Under the pieces are notes generated by a model. It searched no databases, was not told the origin of the DNA, and was given only the letters and a program-made list of their open reading frames with translations. This document shows positions 12,627 to 21,963 of a DNA stretch of 39,451 nt, piece by piece. The stretch covers positions 1 to 39,451 of the forward strand of contig JAGRCP010000022.1 of NCBI GenBank assembly GCA_020433455.1, in the 5' to 3' direction. The stretch comes from Caldilineaceae bacterium. GTDB taxonomy: Bacteria > Chloroflexota > Anaerolineae > Caldilineales > Caldilineaceae. How positions within the stretch are numbered: position 1 is the stretch's first letter; each line of letters opens with the position of its first letter. Position numbers and translations under genes: made by a program.

Positions 12627-14594
12627 CTATTGAATACGAACGCCTGCATTATGACGATTCTGCTCGTAGAGAAGTTCATTCAGATGCTTTACCAGGCGTT
12701 CCAAATGCCAGCGTTCACGCGTGATCTCATGATTGGCCTGGCCCACATCCTTGGCCGCGGCGGTCTCATGCGCTTCTTGCAGATCCCGCTGCATTTCATT
12801 AATTTCTCGGCTCTGCTCCTTAAGGCGATTCAGCCGCACGCTGAGGAGTCGCTTGACCGCATCCTCCTGGACAGCCGTTGCGTCACGGGACGGATGCTGC
12901 GCGCCGTAGGCCAACATGAGGCCGAAGCGACCGTGCAGCGGATCGGCCAACTCGTCCTGAAAGAGGGTACTGTCCCAGCCCTCATCTCCCACCAGATATT
13001 GGCGCAGGGTGCGGTAAATCTCCCGATTCTCCAGGCGCTGAAAATCATCCACTTGAATGGGCTGAATCTCCATGCGTCCGCAGGCCTGCACCAGCCAAAT
13101 CAACAGTTCGGGCGAGCTGAGCAGCAGGGCCAAAAGGTGATCCTCCTGGGTAAAGCCCCCCTGCTCCGCCCCCCGGGGAGGGGGCATAACAGCCGCGTCC
13201 CGGGGCGGAGCAGGCGACAGCTCATCCGGGGCAGGCCGGCGGCGATGCCTGACGCTCTCCGTGCGCACGGCGGCCTGCACCCGCTCTTCGATGCGCTCCA
13301 GGCTGATGTTGACGAGCTTGCTCAACTGGCGGGTGTAGTGTTCGCGTTCCACATCATCGCCCAACTCGGCAATGAGGGGAGCCAGGGAGCTGACGGCTGC
13401 GCCTTTCCCGGGCCCGCTGGTCAGGTCAAAACGGTCGGCCGCGATCTTGAAAAAGAATTCCACCAGGGGCTGGGCGCCCGCGACCAGGTCGCGCCAAGCG
13501 GCGGGATCGCGGCGAATCACGTCATCCGGGTCCGTGCCTTCGGGCATGGAGACGATCTGGAGATTAGCGGCCAACCGTTGCTCAAACGCCAGGCCCTGGG
13601 CCGTCGGCCGCAAGCGCGCTTGACGCTGGAGCGCCTCCCGGGCCTGGTTCAGACCGCGCAGGGTCGCCTGTTGACCGGCGGCATCGGCATCCAGCGCCAG
13701 GACAAAATTATCGGTGTAGCGATTAAGTTGCTGAAGCTGATCGCTGGTCAGCGCCGTCCCCATGCAGGCCACCACATTCTCAAAGCCGTACTGATGCGCG
13801 GCAATGACGTCCATGTAGCCTTCCACGATGACGACCTGATCCGCCCGACGGATGGCATCCTGGGCCAGGTCGATGGCGTAAATGGTTTTGGTTTTGTGAA
13901 AGAGCGCCGTATCCGGCGTATTCAAATATTTGGGGACGGAATCATCCAATACGCGCCCGCCGAAGCCCACAATGCGACCCCGACGGTCCCGAATAGGAAT
14001 GATAACACGTCCGCGGAAAACGTCATATGTGCTGGTTTGCTCGGCGTTCTCCTTGATAACGCCGGCCGCGATCAGGTCCGGCAGGCTGTGGCCGAGATGA
14101 AGAAGGTGATTACGCAGACCGTCCCACTTATCCAGGGCATAGCCGATGGCGAAACGTTCGGCTGTGGCCGCATCGATTTGGCGTCGCTCCAGATAGGCCC
14201 GGGCCGGCGCGGCCTGGGCATGATGGCGCAGGATGTCCTGGAAATAGGCCGCCGCGTCCTCATTGATGGCATAGAGTCCGGCGCGCCGACGGCGTTCCGG
14301 GTCTCCATTGTGATCGTCCAGTTCAACGCCCGTCTCCCGGGCCAAAGTTTCCAGCGCATCGCGGAAGGACATATTCTCCTTGCGCATGAGGAACTCGAAG
14401 ATGTCGCCGCCCGTGCTGCACGCGCCGAAGCAATGCCACGATCCCCTGTCGGGCGAAACGATAAAGCTGGGCGTACGTTCGTTGTGAAAGGGGCAGAGGC
14501 CCTTGTAGCGGCTGCCGGCACGCTGAAGCGGAGTATAGCGAGAGATGAACTCGACGATGTCGATCCGCTGCTTGATTTCCTCAATCGCGGTCAT
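12627..14594 (-). CDS. dnaG: DNA primase DnaG
   Basis: This 655-residue primase makes RNA primers at the replication fork with the DnaB helicase. The N-terminal zinc-binding domain carries C34, H37, C55 and C59 (GLCPFHNERTPSF and WHCFGACSTGGD). The catalytic TOPRIM core has E258 in VIVEGYMDV and the DxD pair D302/D304 in LALDADAAG. The C-terminal region (about 440-655) would contact helicase and is less conserved; it includes a charged helix near 590-640. The start at 14594 is followed by the typical IEEIKQRIDIVEFI sequence. It is the first gene of the dnaG-rpoD operon, with a consensus promoter about 120 nt upstream. Confidence 0.95.
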   Translation of the reverse strand: MTAIEEIKQRIDIVEFISRYTPLQRAGSRYKGLCPFHNERTPSFIVSPDRGSWHCFGACSTGGDIFEFLMRKENMSFRDALETLARETGVELDDHNGDPERRRRAGLYAINEDAAAYFQDILRHHAQAAPARAYLERRQIDAATAERFAIGYALDKWDGLRNHLLHLGHSLPDLIAAGVIKENAEQTSTYDVFRGRVIIPIRDRRGRIVGFGGRVLDDSVPKYLNTPDTALFHKTKTIYAIDLAQDAIRRADQVVIVEGYMDVIAAHQYGFENVVACMGTALTSDQLQQLNRYTDNFVLALDADAAGQQATLRGLNQAREALQRQARLRPTAQGLAFEQRLAANLQIVSMPEGTDPDDVIRRDPAAWRDLVAGAQPLVEFFFKIAADRFDLTSGPGKGAAVSSLAPLIAELGDDVEREHYTRQLSKLVNISLERIEERVQAAVRTESVRHRRRPAPDELSPAPPRDAAVMPPPRGAEQGGFTQEDHLLALLLSSPELLIWLVQACGRMEIQPIQVDDFQRLENREIYRTLRQYLVGDEGWDSTLFQDELADPLHGRFGLMLAYGAQHPSRDATAVQEDAVKRLLSVRLNRLKEQSREINEMQRDLQEAHETAAAKDVGQANHEITRERWHLERLVKHLNELLYEQNRHNAGVRIQ

Positions 14595-14712
14595 GCTGGC
14601 TCGTCTCCCTGAGAAACATGGCGTGATCTAGCCGCAGAATGATGCGCAACCTCGCTTGGGGAGGCGCAGCTTGGGCGGGTGGCTCGGGCAAATTGAGCAA
14701 TGCGGCGGGCGA

Positions 14713-14741
14713 ATTATAACGTTTGTTCTGGTGGGTGTCAA
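14713..14741 (-). promoter_or_regulatory. Consensus sigma-70 promoter for dnaG-rpoD
   Basis: On the minus strand a perfect TTGACA (14736-14741) is separated by 17 nt from a perfect TATAAT (14713-14718). The predicted leader is about 110 nt. The rest of the 14595-14835 gap shows no other clear feature. Confidence 0.9.
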
Positions 14742-14835
14742 AGCAACCGCGACAGTTCAACGTGAATGCCGCGACGAAAATTTAACGGCTCTACCTCCGG
14801 CAGAATTGGGTTGCGAATTTCCGCCGGGATCTGCA

Positions 14836-15243
14836 TTATGCTGATTCCAGCCCGTACTTCTCCACATAGGCGGGATAGAGACGCTCGGCGACGCGGAAGA
14901 GGTTTTCCAGCTTGCGCACGGCTTTGAAGACGTTGCCTTTGGTCGTAATTTTGCCGCTAAAGAAAGCAGCGCTCAGCTTTTCGCGCCCCATCCAGATAGA
15001 ATGGAGCAGATCCGCGGGCAGGCGGATTTCGAAGTTGGCTTTGCCGGGCCGGGGCCCCAGAAAAAACTCCAGCGGCGGCTGACGACCGTCCAGCAGAATC
15101 TCTCCGCTGGGGTCCTCAAAAGAGATGCGCACAACCATGTTGCTGTGCAGGAACTCGTCGATATGGTCCGGATTGGCTGCGACCTCCTGAAAGAGATCGC
15201 TCATCACGGCGTAGAGTTGTTCAGTCGATTGGTAAACGGCCAT
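14836..15243 (-). CDS. SCP2 sterol-binding-like domain protein
   Basis: This 135-residue protein resembles the SCP2 lipid-binding fold. Its N-terminal helix is YQSTEQLYAVMSDLFQEVA, beta strands follow in MVVRISFEDPSGEILLDG, and there is a hydrophobic C-terminal part with AAFFSGKITTKGNVFKAVRKL, where the SCP2 signature 'G.i..kGn....k' is visible. Such bacterial proteins are thought to bind hydrophobic ligands; the ligand is unknown. The chosen ATG at 15243 gives a compact domain, although its ribosome site is weak and 36 extra upstream codons are open. A second SCP2-like gene lies at 17158, on the other side of the alcohol dehydrogenase gene. Confidence 0.72.
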   Translation of the reverse strand: MAVYQSTEQLYAVMSDLFQEVAANPDHIDEFLHSNMVVRISFEDPSGEILLDGRQPPLEFFLGPRPGKANFEIRLPADLLHSIWMGREKLSAAFFSGKITTKGNVFKAVRKLENLFRVAERLYPAYVEKYGLESA

Positions 15244-15408
15244 ACGAAAACTCAGCTCTCTGTCTGTTCTCTGCCGGCGCCTCCGGACCGGCGCAATGCC
15301 GGCCCAAAAGAACGAATGTTTGATTATAGGCGGGCAACGGGGCGCCGTCAAAAAAGCGGCCGCGGGGGCAATGACGACTTCAGCTCGAAAATCTCAGCTT
15401 ATAAAGAA

Positions 15409-15448
15409 ATTAAAAAAGCCTGCATCGCTTTTCCGGCGACGCAGGCTT
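15409..15448 (-). terminator. Terminator of the first GlsB-like gene
   Basis: On the minus strand, a 13-bp stem (AAGCCTGCGTCGC with GCGATGCAGGCTT, one wobble) and a 7-nt loop are followed by TTTTTTAATT, 20 nt past the stop codon. Confidence 0.9.
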
Positions 15449-15468
15449 AACGAGCTTCAAAATCAGCT

Positions 15469-15717
15469 TTATGAGCGGTTCAGGAGCCCGGCAACGTAAA
15501 GCAAAACCACTGCGCCGACGATCGCCGTAACCAGTGAGCCGATTATATTGGTGCTGCTCATGCCCAACAGGTTAAACAGGAAGCCGCCGATAACTGCGCC
15601 GACGATACCGACAATAATATTGCCGACCAACCCGAAGCCGCCGCCGCGCATAAACTGTCCGGCCGCCCAGCCGGCTACCGCACCGATAATCAACCACCAA
15701 ATAATGCTGCTAATCAT
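15469..15717 (-). CDS. GlsB/YeaQ/YmgE-type small membrane protein
   Basis: This 82-residue protein has three predicted membrane helices and the family pattern IIGAVAGWAAGQFMRGGGFG, followed by NIIVGIVGAVIGGFLFNLLG and a C-terminal helix ending LYVAGLLNRS. The family ('transglycosylase-associated') is linked to stress responses in other bacteria; its biochemical role is unclear. The ATG at 15717 follows AGGAGAAAG, a strong ribosome site, so the eight upstream codons are unlikely. It has its own promoter candidate and terminator, making a single-gene unit. A paralogue lies at 32492-32752 with the same arrangement. Confidence 0.88.
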   Translation of the reverse strand: MISSIIWWLIIGAVAGWAAGQFMRGGGFGLVGNIIVGIVGAVIGGFLFNLLGMSSTNIIGSLVTAIVGAVVLLYVAGLLNRS

Positions 15718-15768
15718 ATCGCTTTCTCCTCGGTAAAGCACGTCATGAAAATAAACGGGAGTGTCGTT

Positions 15769-15796
15769 ATCATACCCGGCGGCAAGTATACATCAA
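15769..15796 (-). promoter_or_regulatory. Putative promoter of the first GlsB-like gene
   Basis: On the minus strand, TTGATG (15791-15796) and TATGAT (15769-15774) are 16 nt apart, about 50 nt upstream of the start codon. A TATAAT further upstream lacks a good -35. Confidence 0.45.
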
Positions 15797-15853
15797 GACA
15801 ATTATATGCGCTAGGTTCTTTTGACATTGGCCCGGACCGACGGCTGGAAGAGG

Positions 15854-17023
15854 CTAAAAGTCAATCGCCTTCCCCGCGTAGGCGTATTCAAACAGGCGGC
15901 GCAATTCATCATCATCCGGAATGCGGGGTGCGGTGAAAAATTGGGTATCCATCTCAGCGTAGGCGCAGAGCTGGTCCAGCTTCGCCTGAAATTCCGCCCG
16001 ATCAACGCCCAATTCCGCCAGGCTCATGGGTTGCGCCACCGTACGCTCCAGACCGCGCACGGCTTCCACCAATATGCGACCGGCCTCCCCTTCATCGTGG
16101 CTGTCAGTCAGGCCGACGAAGCGGGCGATATCCGCATAGCGCGCGCCGCCGCCGTTAACCGTAAATTCCATGGTGTAGGGCAGGAAGAGGGCCACCGTGC
16201 GCCCATGGGGCTGCTTGAAGAGCGCGCCTGCACTGTGCCCCATGGCGTGAGCCAGCGCCAGCAAAGAATTGCTAAAGCCCAATCCGGCAATCGCGGCCGC
16301 ATTGCCCATCTGCTCCCGGGCTTCCACATCATTGGCGCCGTCAGCATAAGCCCGGGGCAGGTACTCAAAAACCAGCTTGGCCGCCTGCAGGCAAAGACCA
16401 TCGGTAAACACATTGTGCCATGTGGCGGTATACCCTTCAATCGCGTGGGTCAGCGCGTCCAGCCCCGTATCCGCGGTGATGCGCGGCGGCAGCTTCATGG
16501 TCAACTCAGGGTCAATAATGGCCACATGGGGGACCACCTCCCGGTTGCCCGTGGAGTACTTGCGCTGCTCCTCCGTATCGGTGAGCACCAGGGCAAAAGT
16601 GGCTTCGCTGCCCGTGCCGCTGGTGGTGGGAATGGCCATGAGCTTGACGTCCTCCAGCCCCAACGTCTCCATGGGGTTGATGTCCGTGGGGTCCAGTTCG
16701 GGCCGCTGGCAGAGGACGTAGATGGCCTTGGCCGCGTCCATAGGGCTGCCGCCGCCCAGCCCCACAACCCAGTCGGGCGCGAAGGCCCGGGCGAGTTCGC
16801 CCCCCCGACGCGCGGTTTGCAGGCTCGGCTCCGGCTCCACTTCCGCAAAAACTTCGGTCTCCATGCCCGCAGCCTGAAAGAGGCCGACAATGCGGTCCAC
16901 AATGCCCAATTGCTGAAGGACGGCATCGGTAACGATAAAGGCCCGGGAGCCGCCCACAAATTCAATATGGCTTAACGCCTCTTCGCCAAAGACGATTTCA
17001 CGCGGCGCAGCAAAGTACCACAT
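15854..17023 (-). CDS. Iron-containing alcohol dehydrogenase (group III)
   Basis: This 389-residue protein is a cytoplasmic NAD(P)-dependent alcohol/aldehyde oxidoreductase of the Fe-ADH family. The dinucleotide-binding domain shows [17 protein letters not shown] near residues 85-101 and [12 protein letters not shown] near 135-146. The metal-binding region contains [14 protein letters not shown] (about 190-203), then [15 protein letters not shown] and [10 protein letters not shown], giving the Asp and three His ligands expected of the family. Substrate (butanol, 1,3-propanediol, lactaldehyde or other) cannot be told from sequence alone. It stands between two SCP2-domain genes on the same strand, but an intervening repeat tract argues against a tight operon. 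The start is preceded by AAGGAGCAACC. Confidence 0.92.
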   Translation of the reverse strand: MWYFAAPREIVFGEEALSHIEFVGGSRAFIVTDAVLQQLGIVDRIVGLFQAAGMETEVFAEVEPEPSLQTARRGGELARAFAPDWVVGLGGGSPMDAAKAIYVLCQRPELDPTDINPMETLGLEDVKLMAIPTTSGTGSEATFALVLTDTEEQRKYSTGNREVVPHVAIIDPELTMKLPPRITADTGLDALTHAIEGYTATWHNVFTDGLCLQAAKLVFEYLPRAYADGANDVEAREQMGNAAAIAGLGFSNSLLALAHAMGHSAGALFKQPHGRTVALFLPYTMEFTVNGGGARYADIARFVGLTDSHDEGEAGRILVEAVRGLERTVAQPMSLAELGVDRAEFQAKLDQLCAYAEMDTQFFTAPRIPDDDELRRLFEYAYAGKAIDF

Positions 17024-17035
17024 GGTTGCTCCTTG

Positions 17036-17152
17036 AGGGGAATGAGGAAGAAAAAATGAGAAATGAGGAATGAGAAACGTTGTGTGGAAGAGGGGATCGG
17101 CCGATCTTCCCGGTCCCCAATTTCTTATTCCTCATTTCTCATTCCTGCTTAT
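17036..17152. repeat. 7-bp GAGAAAT/GAGGAAT repeats in inverted arrangement
   Basis: At 17036-17078 the units GAGAAAT, GAGGAAT and GAGAAAC run in tandem. At 17117-17146 the complementary ATTCCTC/ATTTCTC units appear, so the two blocks form a large imperfect inverted repeat between the SCP2 and dehydrogenase genes. Confidence 0.7.
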
Positions 17153-17157
17153 GTCCG

Positions 17158-17547
<390 letters not shown>

Positions 17548-17616
17548 AATGCATTCTCCTTTGGTTGGTTGGCTTGTCCGTTGCGTACACGATGAGACGC
17601 CCGGAGAGATGGGCGA

Positions 17617-17644
17617 AGTATAGCCCGCCGTTTAGGGGGAGCAA
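17617..17644 (-). promoter_or_regulatory. Putative promoter of the second SCP2-like gene
   Basis: On the minus strand, TTGCTC (17639-17644) and TATACT (17617-17622) are 16 nt apart, 70 nt upstream of the start codon. Confidence 0.55.
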
Positions 17645-17808
17645 AGATTCCATCAGTATGCATAAAGAGTGTGGCGAAGGTGTTCCCGCTGGGTCATTGA
17701 GACGGACGAATCCCGGCAAGAATAGCGGCTCTTGTGAAATTCACGCGGCCCGCGCGCCGGCTTATGCCGGGTGACGGAGCATGCCTTCACGCACCACGCG
17801 TCCAATAT

Positions 17809-19287
17809 TCACGCATCAACCCCGTTCCGCTTGCGCCGGATGCGGGCCAGGCGATGGGCCAGTTCTCCCCGTGCGCCGGGGGCATGACGACCGGGCCGCG
17901 CACTCTCCAGCGTGTGGAGCGCCCAGCCGGCCCACATCTCGGCCTGCTCCAGGTCCTTACGCTGCCATTCGCAATATTTGGCCAACTCCACGTAGGGCGT
18001 CAGGTCCGCATCGGGCACGGTGGTAAGCCACTGCTGCCAGACGTGGGAGGCCTCCTCCCAGCGGCCCTGACGCTTGAGCAATTGCCCCAGGCGGGCATAG
18101 GCGTCGCCCCGCGCGCCGGGCAGGGCCGTATGCTCCGCCGCATAAACATAGGCGCGCTCCGCTTCCGCCAGGTTCGCCTCCCGCTCCAGCATATCGCCCA
18201 GAGCCAGCCAGTCCGGGCCGGGCAAGGCCTGGGCCGGAGCCTGAGACGGCTGCAGAGCATAGGTCCGGCTCAGCACATCAGCCAGGGCCACCATGGAAAC
18301 GATGTCCTCCCGATTATGATAGAAGATCCGGCCCATCTGCCGGGCATCGCCGCTGCGGGTGTAGTCGATGTAGAGCTGGGGAATCAACGCACCGGGCACA
18401 TCCTCCTCACTGCGACGCAGGCCCAGCACCCGCTCCTCCAGGTTGATGAGGCGGCAACTGCCCAGGCGCCGCCGCCATAAGCGCCGGGAAGGATGAAGCA
18501 GGTCCAAATGCGCGCGTTCGCCGCGCAGGAGGGCGAATTCGTCCAACCCTGCGGGAAAGAGCCAGTGGTTCATTTGCAAACGAGTACGCAGGAGAGGCAA
18601 GTCAAACGTGCGCCCATTGAAGGTGACGGTCATCTCCTGCTCTTGCAGCAGCTCCCCCAATGCGACCAGCAGCGCGCCCTCCTCGGCCGGGGTGCGCATG
18701 AAAAACTGGCGCACGACAAATTCCATCCCATCCGCGGGAAAAAGCGGATTTTTCGCGTTTTGATCACTGCCCGCCAGAGATAAAGAGCCGGCTTCCCCTC
18801 CACCGTCGCCCGCATGTCGTAAAGCCGGATTTGGGTTATTTGGGTTAATTTTTTGGGATAAATCACTACGCGCAAACGCGGGAGAACGCGCCTCAAACGT
18901 GCCCACGCCTACCATGAACGCATAGACGCCCGCGCCGCCGCCCAGCCCGGTCGTCTCGGTGTCGATGAAGGCGGCATTGAGAAAGTCACTGCCCTTGCCC
19001 AGACGAAAAGCCGGATAGCGTGCAGCCAATGCGCCGGGCGTCTGCTCCAGCAGCGCGCCCAAAGGACGAGGACCGTGGGCATCCCCCAGGCCGTAGCGCC
19101 GGGTGACGACATAACAGGCGCCGGCATGATTTTCCACTTCCTCGCCGGCCGCGGCCTCTTCCAGGGTAAGAGGCGCATCCGATGCAGGCGTTCCGCGCAC
19201 GCCGGTAGACGGCAGGAACGGCTCTTCCTGCGTCTTCTGCCGGCGCATGCCCTGAAGACGGCGCAGGCGCTCCAGTTGGGAAGTCAT
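17809..19287 (-). CDS. YprB-like RNase H-fold exonuclease with TPR tail
   Basis: This 492-residue protein has a DEDD-type exonuclease domain followed by tetratricopeptide-like helices. Visible catalytic motifs are D109 and E111 in AAFIDTETTGLGGG, D229 in VTFNGRTFDLPLL, and the HNREDIVSM motif with D328. The family (YprB, RNase_H_2) is thought to act on nucleic acid 3' ends; the substrate is unproven. Residues about 360-480 form helical repeats (WLALGDMLEREANLAEAERAY, then AYARLGQLLKRQGRWEEA, and so on) that could bind partners. Residues about 135-187 are an odd Asn/Gly/Ser-rich insertion between two core strands, with AT-richer repetitive DNA. The gene overlaps the upstream methyltransferase gene by four bases (ATGA). 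Confidence 0.82.
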   Translation of the reverse strand: MTSQLERLRRLQGMRRQKTQEEPFLPSTGVRGTPASDAPLTLEEAAAGEEVENHAGACYVVTRRYGLGDAHGPRPLGALLEQTPGALAARYPAFRLGKGSDFLNAAFIDTETTGLGGGAGVYAFMVGVGTFEARSPAFARSDLSQKINPNNPNPALRHAGDGGGEAGSLSLAGSDQNAKNPLFPADGMEFVVRQFFMRTPAEEGALLVALGELLQEQEMTVTFNGRTFDLPLLRTRLQMNHWLFPAGLDEFALLRGERAHLDLLHPSRRLWRRRLGSCRLINLEERVLGLRRSEEDVPGALIPQLYIDYTRSGDARQMGRIFYHNREDIVSMVALADVLSRTYALQPSQAPAQALPGPDWLALGDMLEREANLAEAERAYVYAAEHTALPGARGDAYARLGQLLKRQGRWEEASHVWQQWLTTVPDADLTPYVELAKYCEWQRKDLEQAEMWAGWALHTLESARPGRHAPGARGELAHRLARIRRKRNGVDA

Positions 19288-20132
19288 GCCGGGCCGGCCT
19301 TGACCGCGACAAAGCTGGTCGCGCCCTTGGGGACTCTCAGCACGCCCTCCTCGGCGACGATGGCCTCCATGCGTCGGGCCACGGCATCCAGCAGCGGGCC
19401 GCGGTGGCTTCCGTCCGCGGGGCGCTCGGCAATGGCGTCTACTATACCGCTGGCGTAATAGCGCAGGGCGCTTGCCGCGTCAGGGAAAACGAACGCGTCA
19501 ACATATTCATGGGTTGTCACGCCGGGGAAAATGGCCGCCACCCGCTCGCTGTGGCTGCCGTCAAACGCAAGCCCCATGTTTTCCAGAGGCGTGTAGCCCA
19601 ATTCCTCGGCCGCAGCATCGTGGAGATCGTGCAGGCGTTGACTGGCATCAGCCCGGTTGGTCGTAATGATCGCCCGCCCGCCCGGCTTGAGGATGCGCGC
19701 CATCTCCCGCAAGGCGGCAACCTGATCGGACACGTGATAGAGCATGTGGTTGGCGACCACGCAATCCGCACATCCGTCTGCCAGCGGCAACTGCTCGGCC
19801 GTGGCCTGAATGAGGCGGGCCGGCTGCACGGCCTGAAGCGTTTCCCGGCGCGCGTCCAGCAACATGCCCAGAGACGTATCCACGCCCACAATGATCGCGC
19901 CGCGTTGCGCCAGGGCCGCATGGTAGGTTCCGGGACCGCAGCCGATATCGGCAATCACGTCGCCCGGCCGGGGCGCGATGCGCGCCAGCATCCAGTCGAG
20001 CCAGGGAACGTCGCTCTCGGTGTAGAGGCGATGCGCTTCCCGGCGAATGTTGAGGCGCTCTGCATCGCCGTACTGCTCGGCAAGATAGAGGGCATCCGTT
20101 GCGTAGGCGGAAACAGGCTTTGGTCTGGACAT
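19284..20132 (-). CDS. Class I SAM-dependent methyltransferase
   Basis: The 282-residue protein carries the SAM-binding motif I VIADIGCGPGTYHAALA near residues 58-74, the acidic motif II end in IIVGVDTSLGMLL, and a DCVVANHMLYHVSD stretch typical of the Methyltransf_11 group (UbiE/arsenite-like). The substrate is unknown. I use the ATG at 20132, because 19 upstream codons in the open frame cross the divergent recJ promoter region. It is translationally coupled to the YprB-like exonuclease, which might hint at a nucleic-acid or RNA-modifying role, though this is only inference from context. Confidence 0.82.
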   Translation of the reverse strand: MSRPKPVSAYATDALYLAEQYGDAERLNIRREAHRLYTESDVPWLDWMLARIAPRPGDVIADIGCGPGTYHAALAQRGAIIVGVDTSLGMLLDARRETLQAVQPARLIQATAEQLPLADGCADCVVANHMLYHVSDQVAALREMARILKPGGRAIITTNRADASQRLHDLHDAAAEELGYTPLENMGLAFDGSHSERVAAIFPGVTTHEYVDAFVFPDAASALRYYASGIVDAIAERPADGSHRGPLLDAVARRMEAIVAEEGVLRVPKGATSFVAVKAGPA

Positions 20133-20147
20133 GGCGTCAGCTATAAT
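20120..20147 (+). promoter_or_regulatory. Putative recJ promoter
   Basis: TTGGTC (20120-20125) and a perfect TATAAT (20142-20147) are 16 nt apart. Transcription would begin near 20154, which supports the GTG start at 20191 rather than an upstream ATG at 20131. Confidence 0.6.
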
Positions 20148-20190
20148 CTCCTCAGATTTGAGCGACGGAAAACGAGAACAGGTCATCATT

Positions 20191-21948
20191 GTGATTCAAC
20201 CGACAAAGACGTGGCGCCTGGCAGCCGCCGCGCCCGCGGCCTTTGTGGAGCAGGCGCTTGTCCACCCTATTTTAGCACAGGCGCTCTATAACAGAGGGCT
20301 CCATTCAGCCGCTGAGGCGGCGGCGTTTCTAGCGATCGATGACGCAGTCGTAGAGAACCCCTATCGCCTGCGGGACATGACGCCCGCGGTGCAGCGCATT
20401 CTGCGCGCCATCGAGCAGGGCGAGGTTATCTGCGTGTACGGCGACTTTGACGCAGACGGCGTTACGTCCACCGTACTGCTGGTCAAGGCGCTCCAGGCCG
20501 CGGGCGCACGGGTCGGCCCCTACATTCCCAACCGGGTGGACGAGGGCTATGGCCTGAATATGGAGGCCATCGACAAGCTGGCCCGCCAGGCCCGGCTGAT
20601 GATTACCGTGGATTGCGGCATCCGCGCCGTGGCCGAAGTGCAGCACGCGATGGAGCTGGGGCTGGACGTGATCATCACCGATCACCACTCGGTGGGCGCA
20701 ATTTTGCCGCCCGCCCTGGCGGTCATTAACCCGCGCCGGGCCGATTGTCCCAGCCGCTTCGAGCGTCTGGCCGGCGTGGGCGTAGCCTATCGCCTGGCCC
20801 AGGCCGTGCTGCGCGCCGCGGCCCAACAGCCCTGGAGCCGCCTTGCGACCGCCGATGTCCCCGAAATTGAAGAGGAATTGCTGGACCTGGTGGCCATCGG
20901 CACCGTGGCCGACATGATGCCCTTGCAGCTTGAAAACCGCTCCCTGGTCCGGCGGGGGCTGGCCCAACTCAATCGCACGCAGCGGCCGGGACTGGAACTA
21001 CTCATGCAGAAGGCGGGCGTGAGCAAGGGCCACGCGGATACGGCCGCCATCTCCTTCCGCATTGCGCCGCGCATCAACGCAGCCGGACGTATGGCCCACG
21101 CCAAGTTGGCCTACGATCTCCTGCGCACCGACGACGTGGCCGAAGCCTACAGTCACGCCGAACGGCTGGAAACCCTCAATCAAGCCCGACGGGAGCTGAC
21201 GGTCAAGGCCGAAGCCGAGGCCGAAGCCCAAATCGCGGCCCAACTTGCGGACAATACGCGGATGCTCCTGGCCAGCAGCCGGGACTTCCAGTCCGGCATC
21301 GTGGGCCTGGTCGCGGGGAAATTAACCGACCGCTTTTATCTCCCGGCCGTGGTCATCGAAGAGGGCGAAAGCGAATCCCGGGGCAGCGCGCGCAGCATTC
21401 CCGAAGTGGACATCAGCGCCGCGCTGGATCAGGTAAGCCACCTGCTGGTACGTCACGGCGGCCATCAGGGCGCGGCCGGCTTTACCGTGGCCACCGAGCG
21501 CTTGCCCGAATTTACCATCGCGCTGCAAGAGACGGTCGACGCGATTCTGGCGAAATATGACGAACTGCGTCCGGAGCTGATCCTTGATGCGACCGCGCAC
21601 CTGGACGAATTAAACTGGGGATTGGTCGAGCAGTTCGCACGCCTGGAACCTACAGGACGGGGCAACGAGTCGCCGGTTTTGCTCATCCCCGACGTGCGCG
21701 TGCGCGAGGCCAGAAGCGTAGGCGGCGGCAAGCACCTCAAGCTGATTCTGGACGGCGGTCCGGGCCAGCCGGTCATGGACGCCATTGCCTTCGGCCTGGG
21801 TGATCTGGTCCACGAACTGCCCCAAAACACGCTTATCGATGTAGCCGGCGAGCTAAACGTAAATGAATGGAATGGTCGTCGCAATTTACAGATTCTGGTC
21901 AAGGACTTGCGCACGGCGGAAGAAGCGAAAAATCGCTCCGACGATTAA
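20191..21948 (+). CDS. recJ: Single-stranded-DNA-specific exonuclease RecJ
   Basis: RecJ degrades single-stranded DNA 5' to 3' in recombination and mismatch or base-excision repair. The 585-residue frame shows the DHH-family motifs: VYGDFDADGVTST near residue 75 (motif I), ITVDCGIRA (motif II), IITDHHSVG (the DHH motif III), and the DHHA1 half with GRMAHAKLAYDLL and the RHGGHQGAAGFTV motif. The C-terminal OB fold (about 470-560) includes VREARSVGGGKHLKLIL. Start: GTG at 20191, downstream of the predicted promoter; an ATG at 20131 gives 20 more residues without family similarity. It is transcribed divergently from the methyltransferase gene. Confidence 0.92.
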   Translation: MIQPTKTWRLAAAAPAAFVEQALVHPILAQALYNRGLHSAAEAAAFLAIDDAVVENPYRLRDMTPAVQRILRAIEQGEVICVYGDFDADGVTSTVLLVKALQAAGARVGPYIPNRVDEGYGLNMEAIDKLARQARLMITVDCGIRAVAEVQHAMELGLDVIITDHHSVGAILPPALAVINPRRADCPSRFERLAGVGVAYRLAQAVLRAAAQQPWSRLATADVPEIEEELLDLVAIGTVADMMPLQLENRSLVRRGLAQLNRTQRPGLELLMQKAGVSKGHADTAAISFRIAPRINAAGRMAHAKLAYDLLRTDDVAEAYSHAERLETLNQARRELTVKAEAEAEAQIAAQLADNTRMLLASSRDFQSGIVGLVAGKLTDRFYLPAVVIEEGESESRGSARSIPEVDISAALDQVSHLLVRHGGHQGAAGFTVATERLPEFTIALQETVDAILAKYDELRPELILDATAHLDELNWGLVEQFARLEPTGRGNESPVLLIPDVRVREARSVGGGKHLKLILDGGPGQPVMDAIAFGLGDLVHELPQNTLIDVAGELNVNEWNGRRNLQILVKDLRTAEEAKNRSDD

Positions 21949-21963
21949 ATGCCCGACCGCGGT

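Noticed and set aside
12630..14612. Plus-strand frame of 660 codons opposite dnaG
   Set aside because: It mirrors dnaG almost exactly; the primase motifs and promoter on the minus strand settle the coding strand.
20131..20190. ATG at 20131 as the recJ start
   Set aside because: It would lie upstream of the predicted transcription start near 20154, and the added 20 residues lack RecJ similarity.
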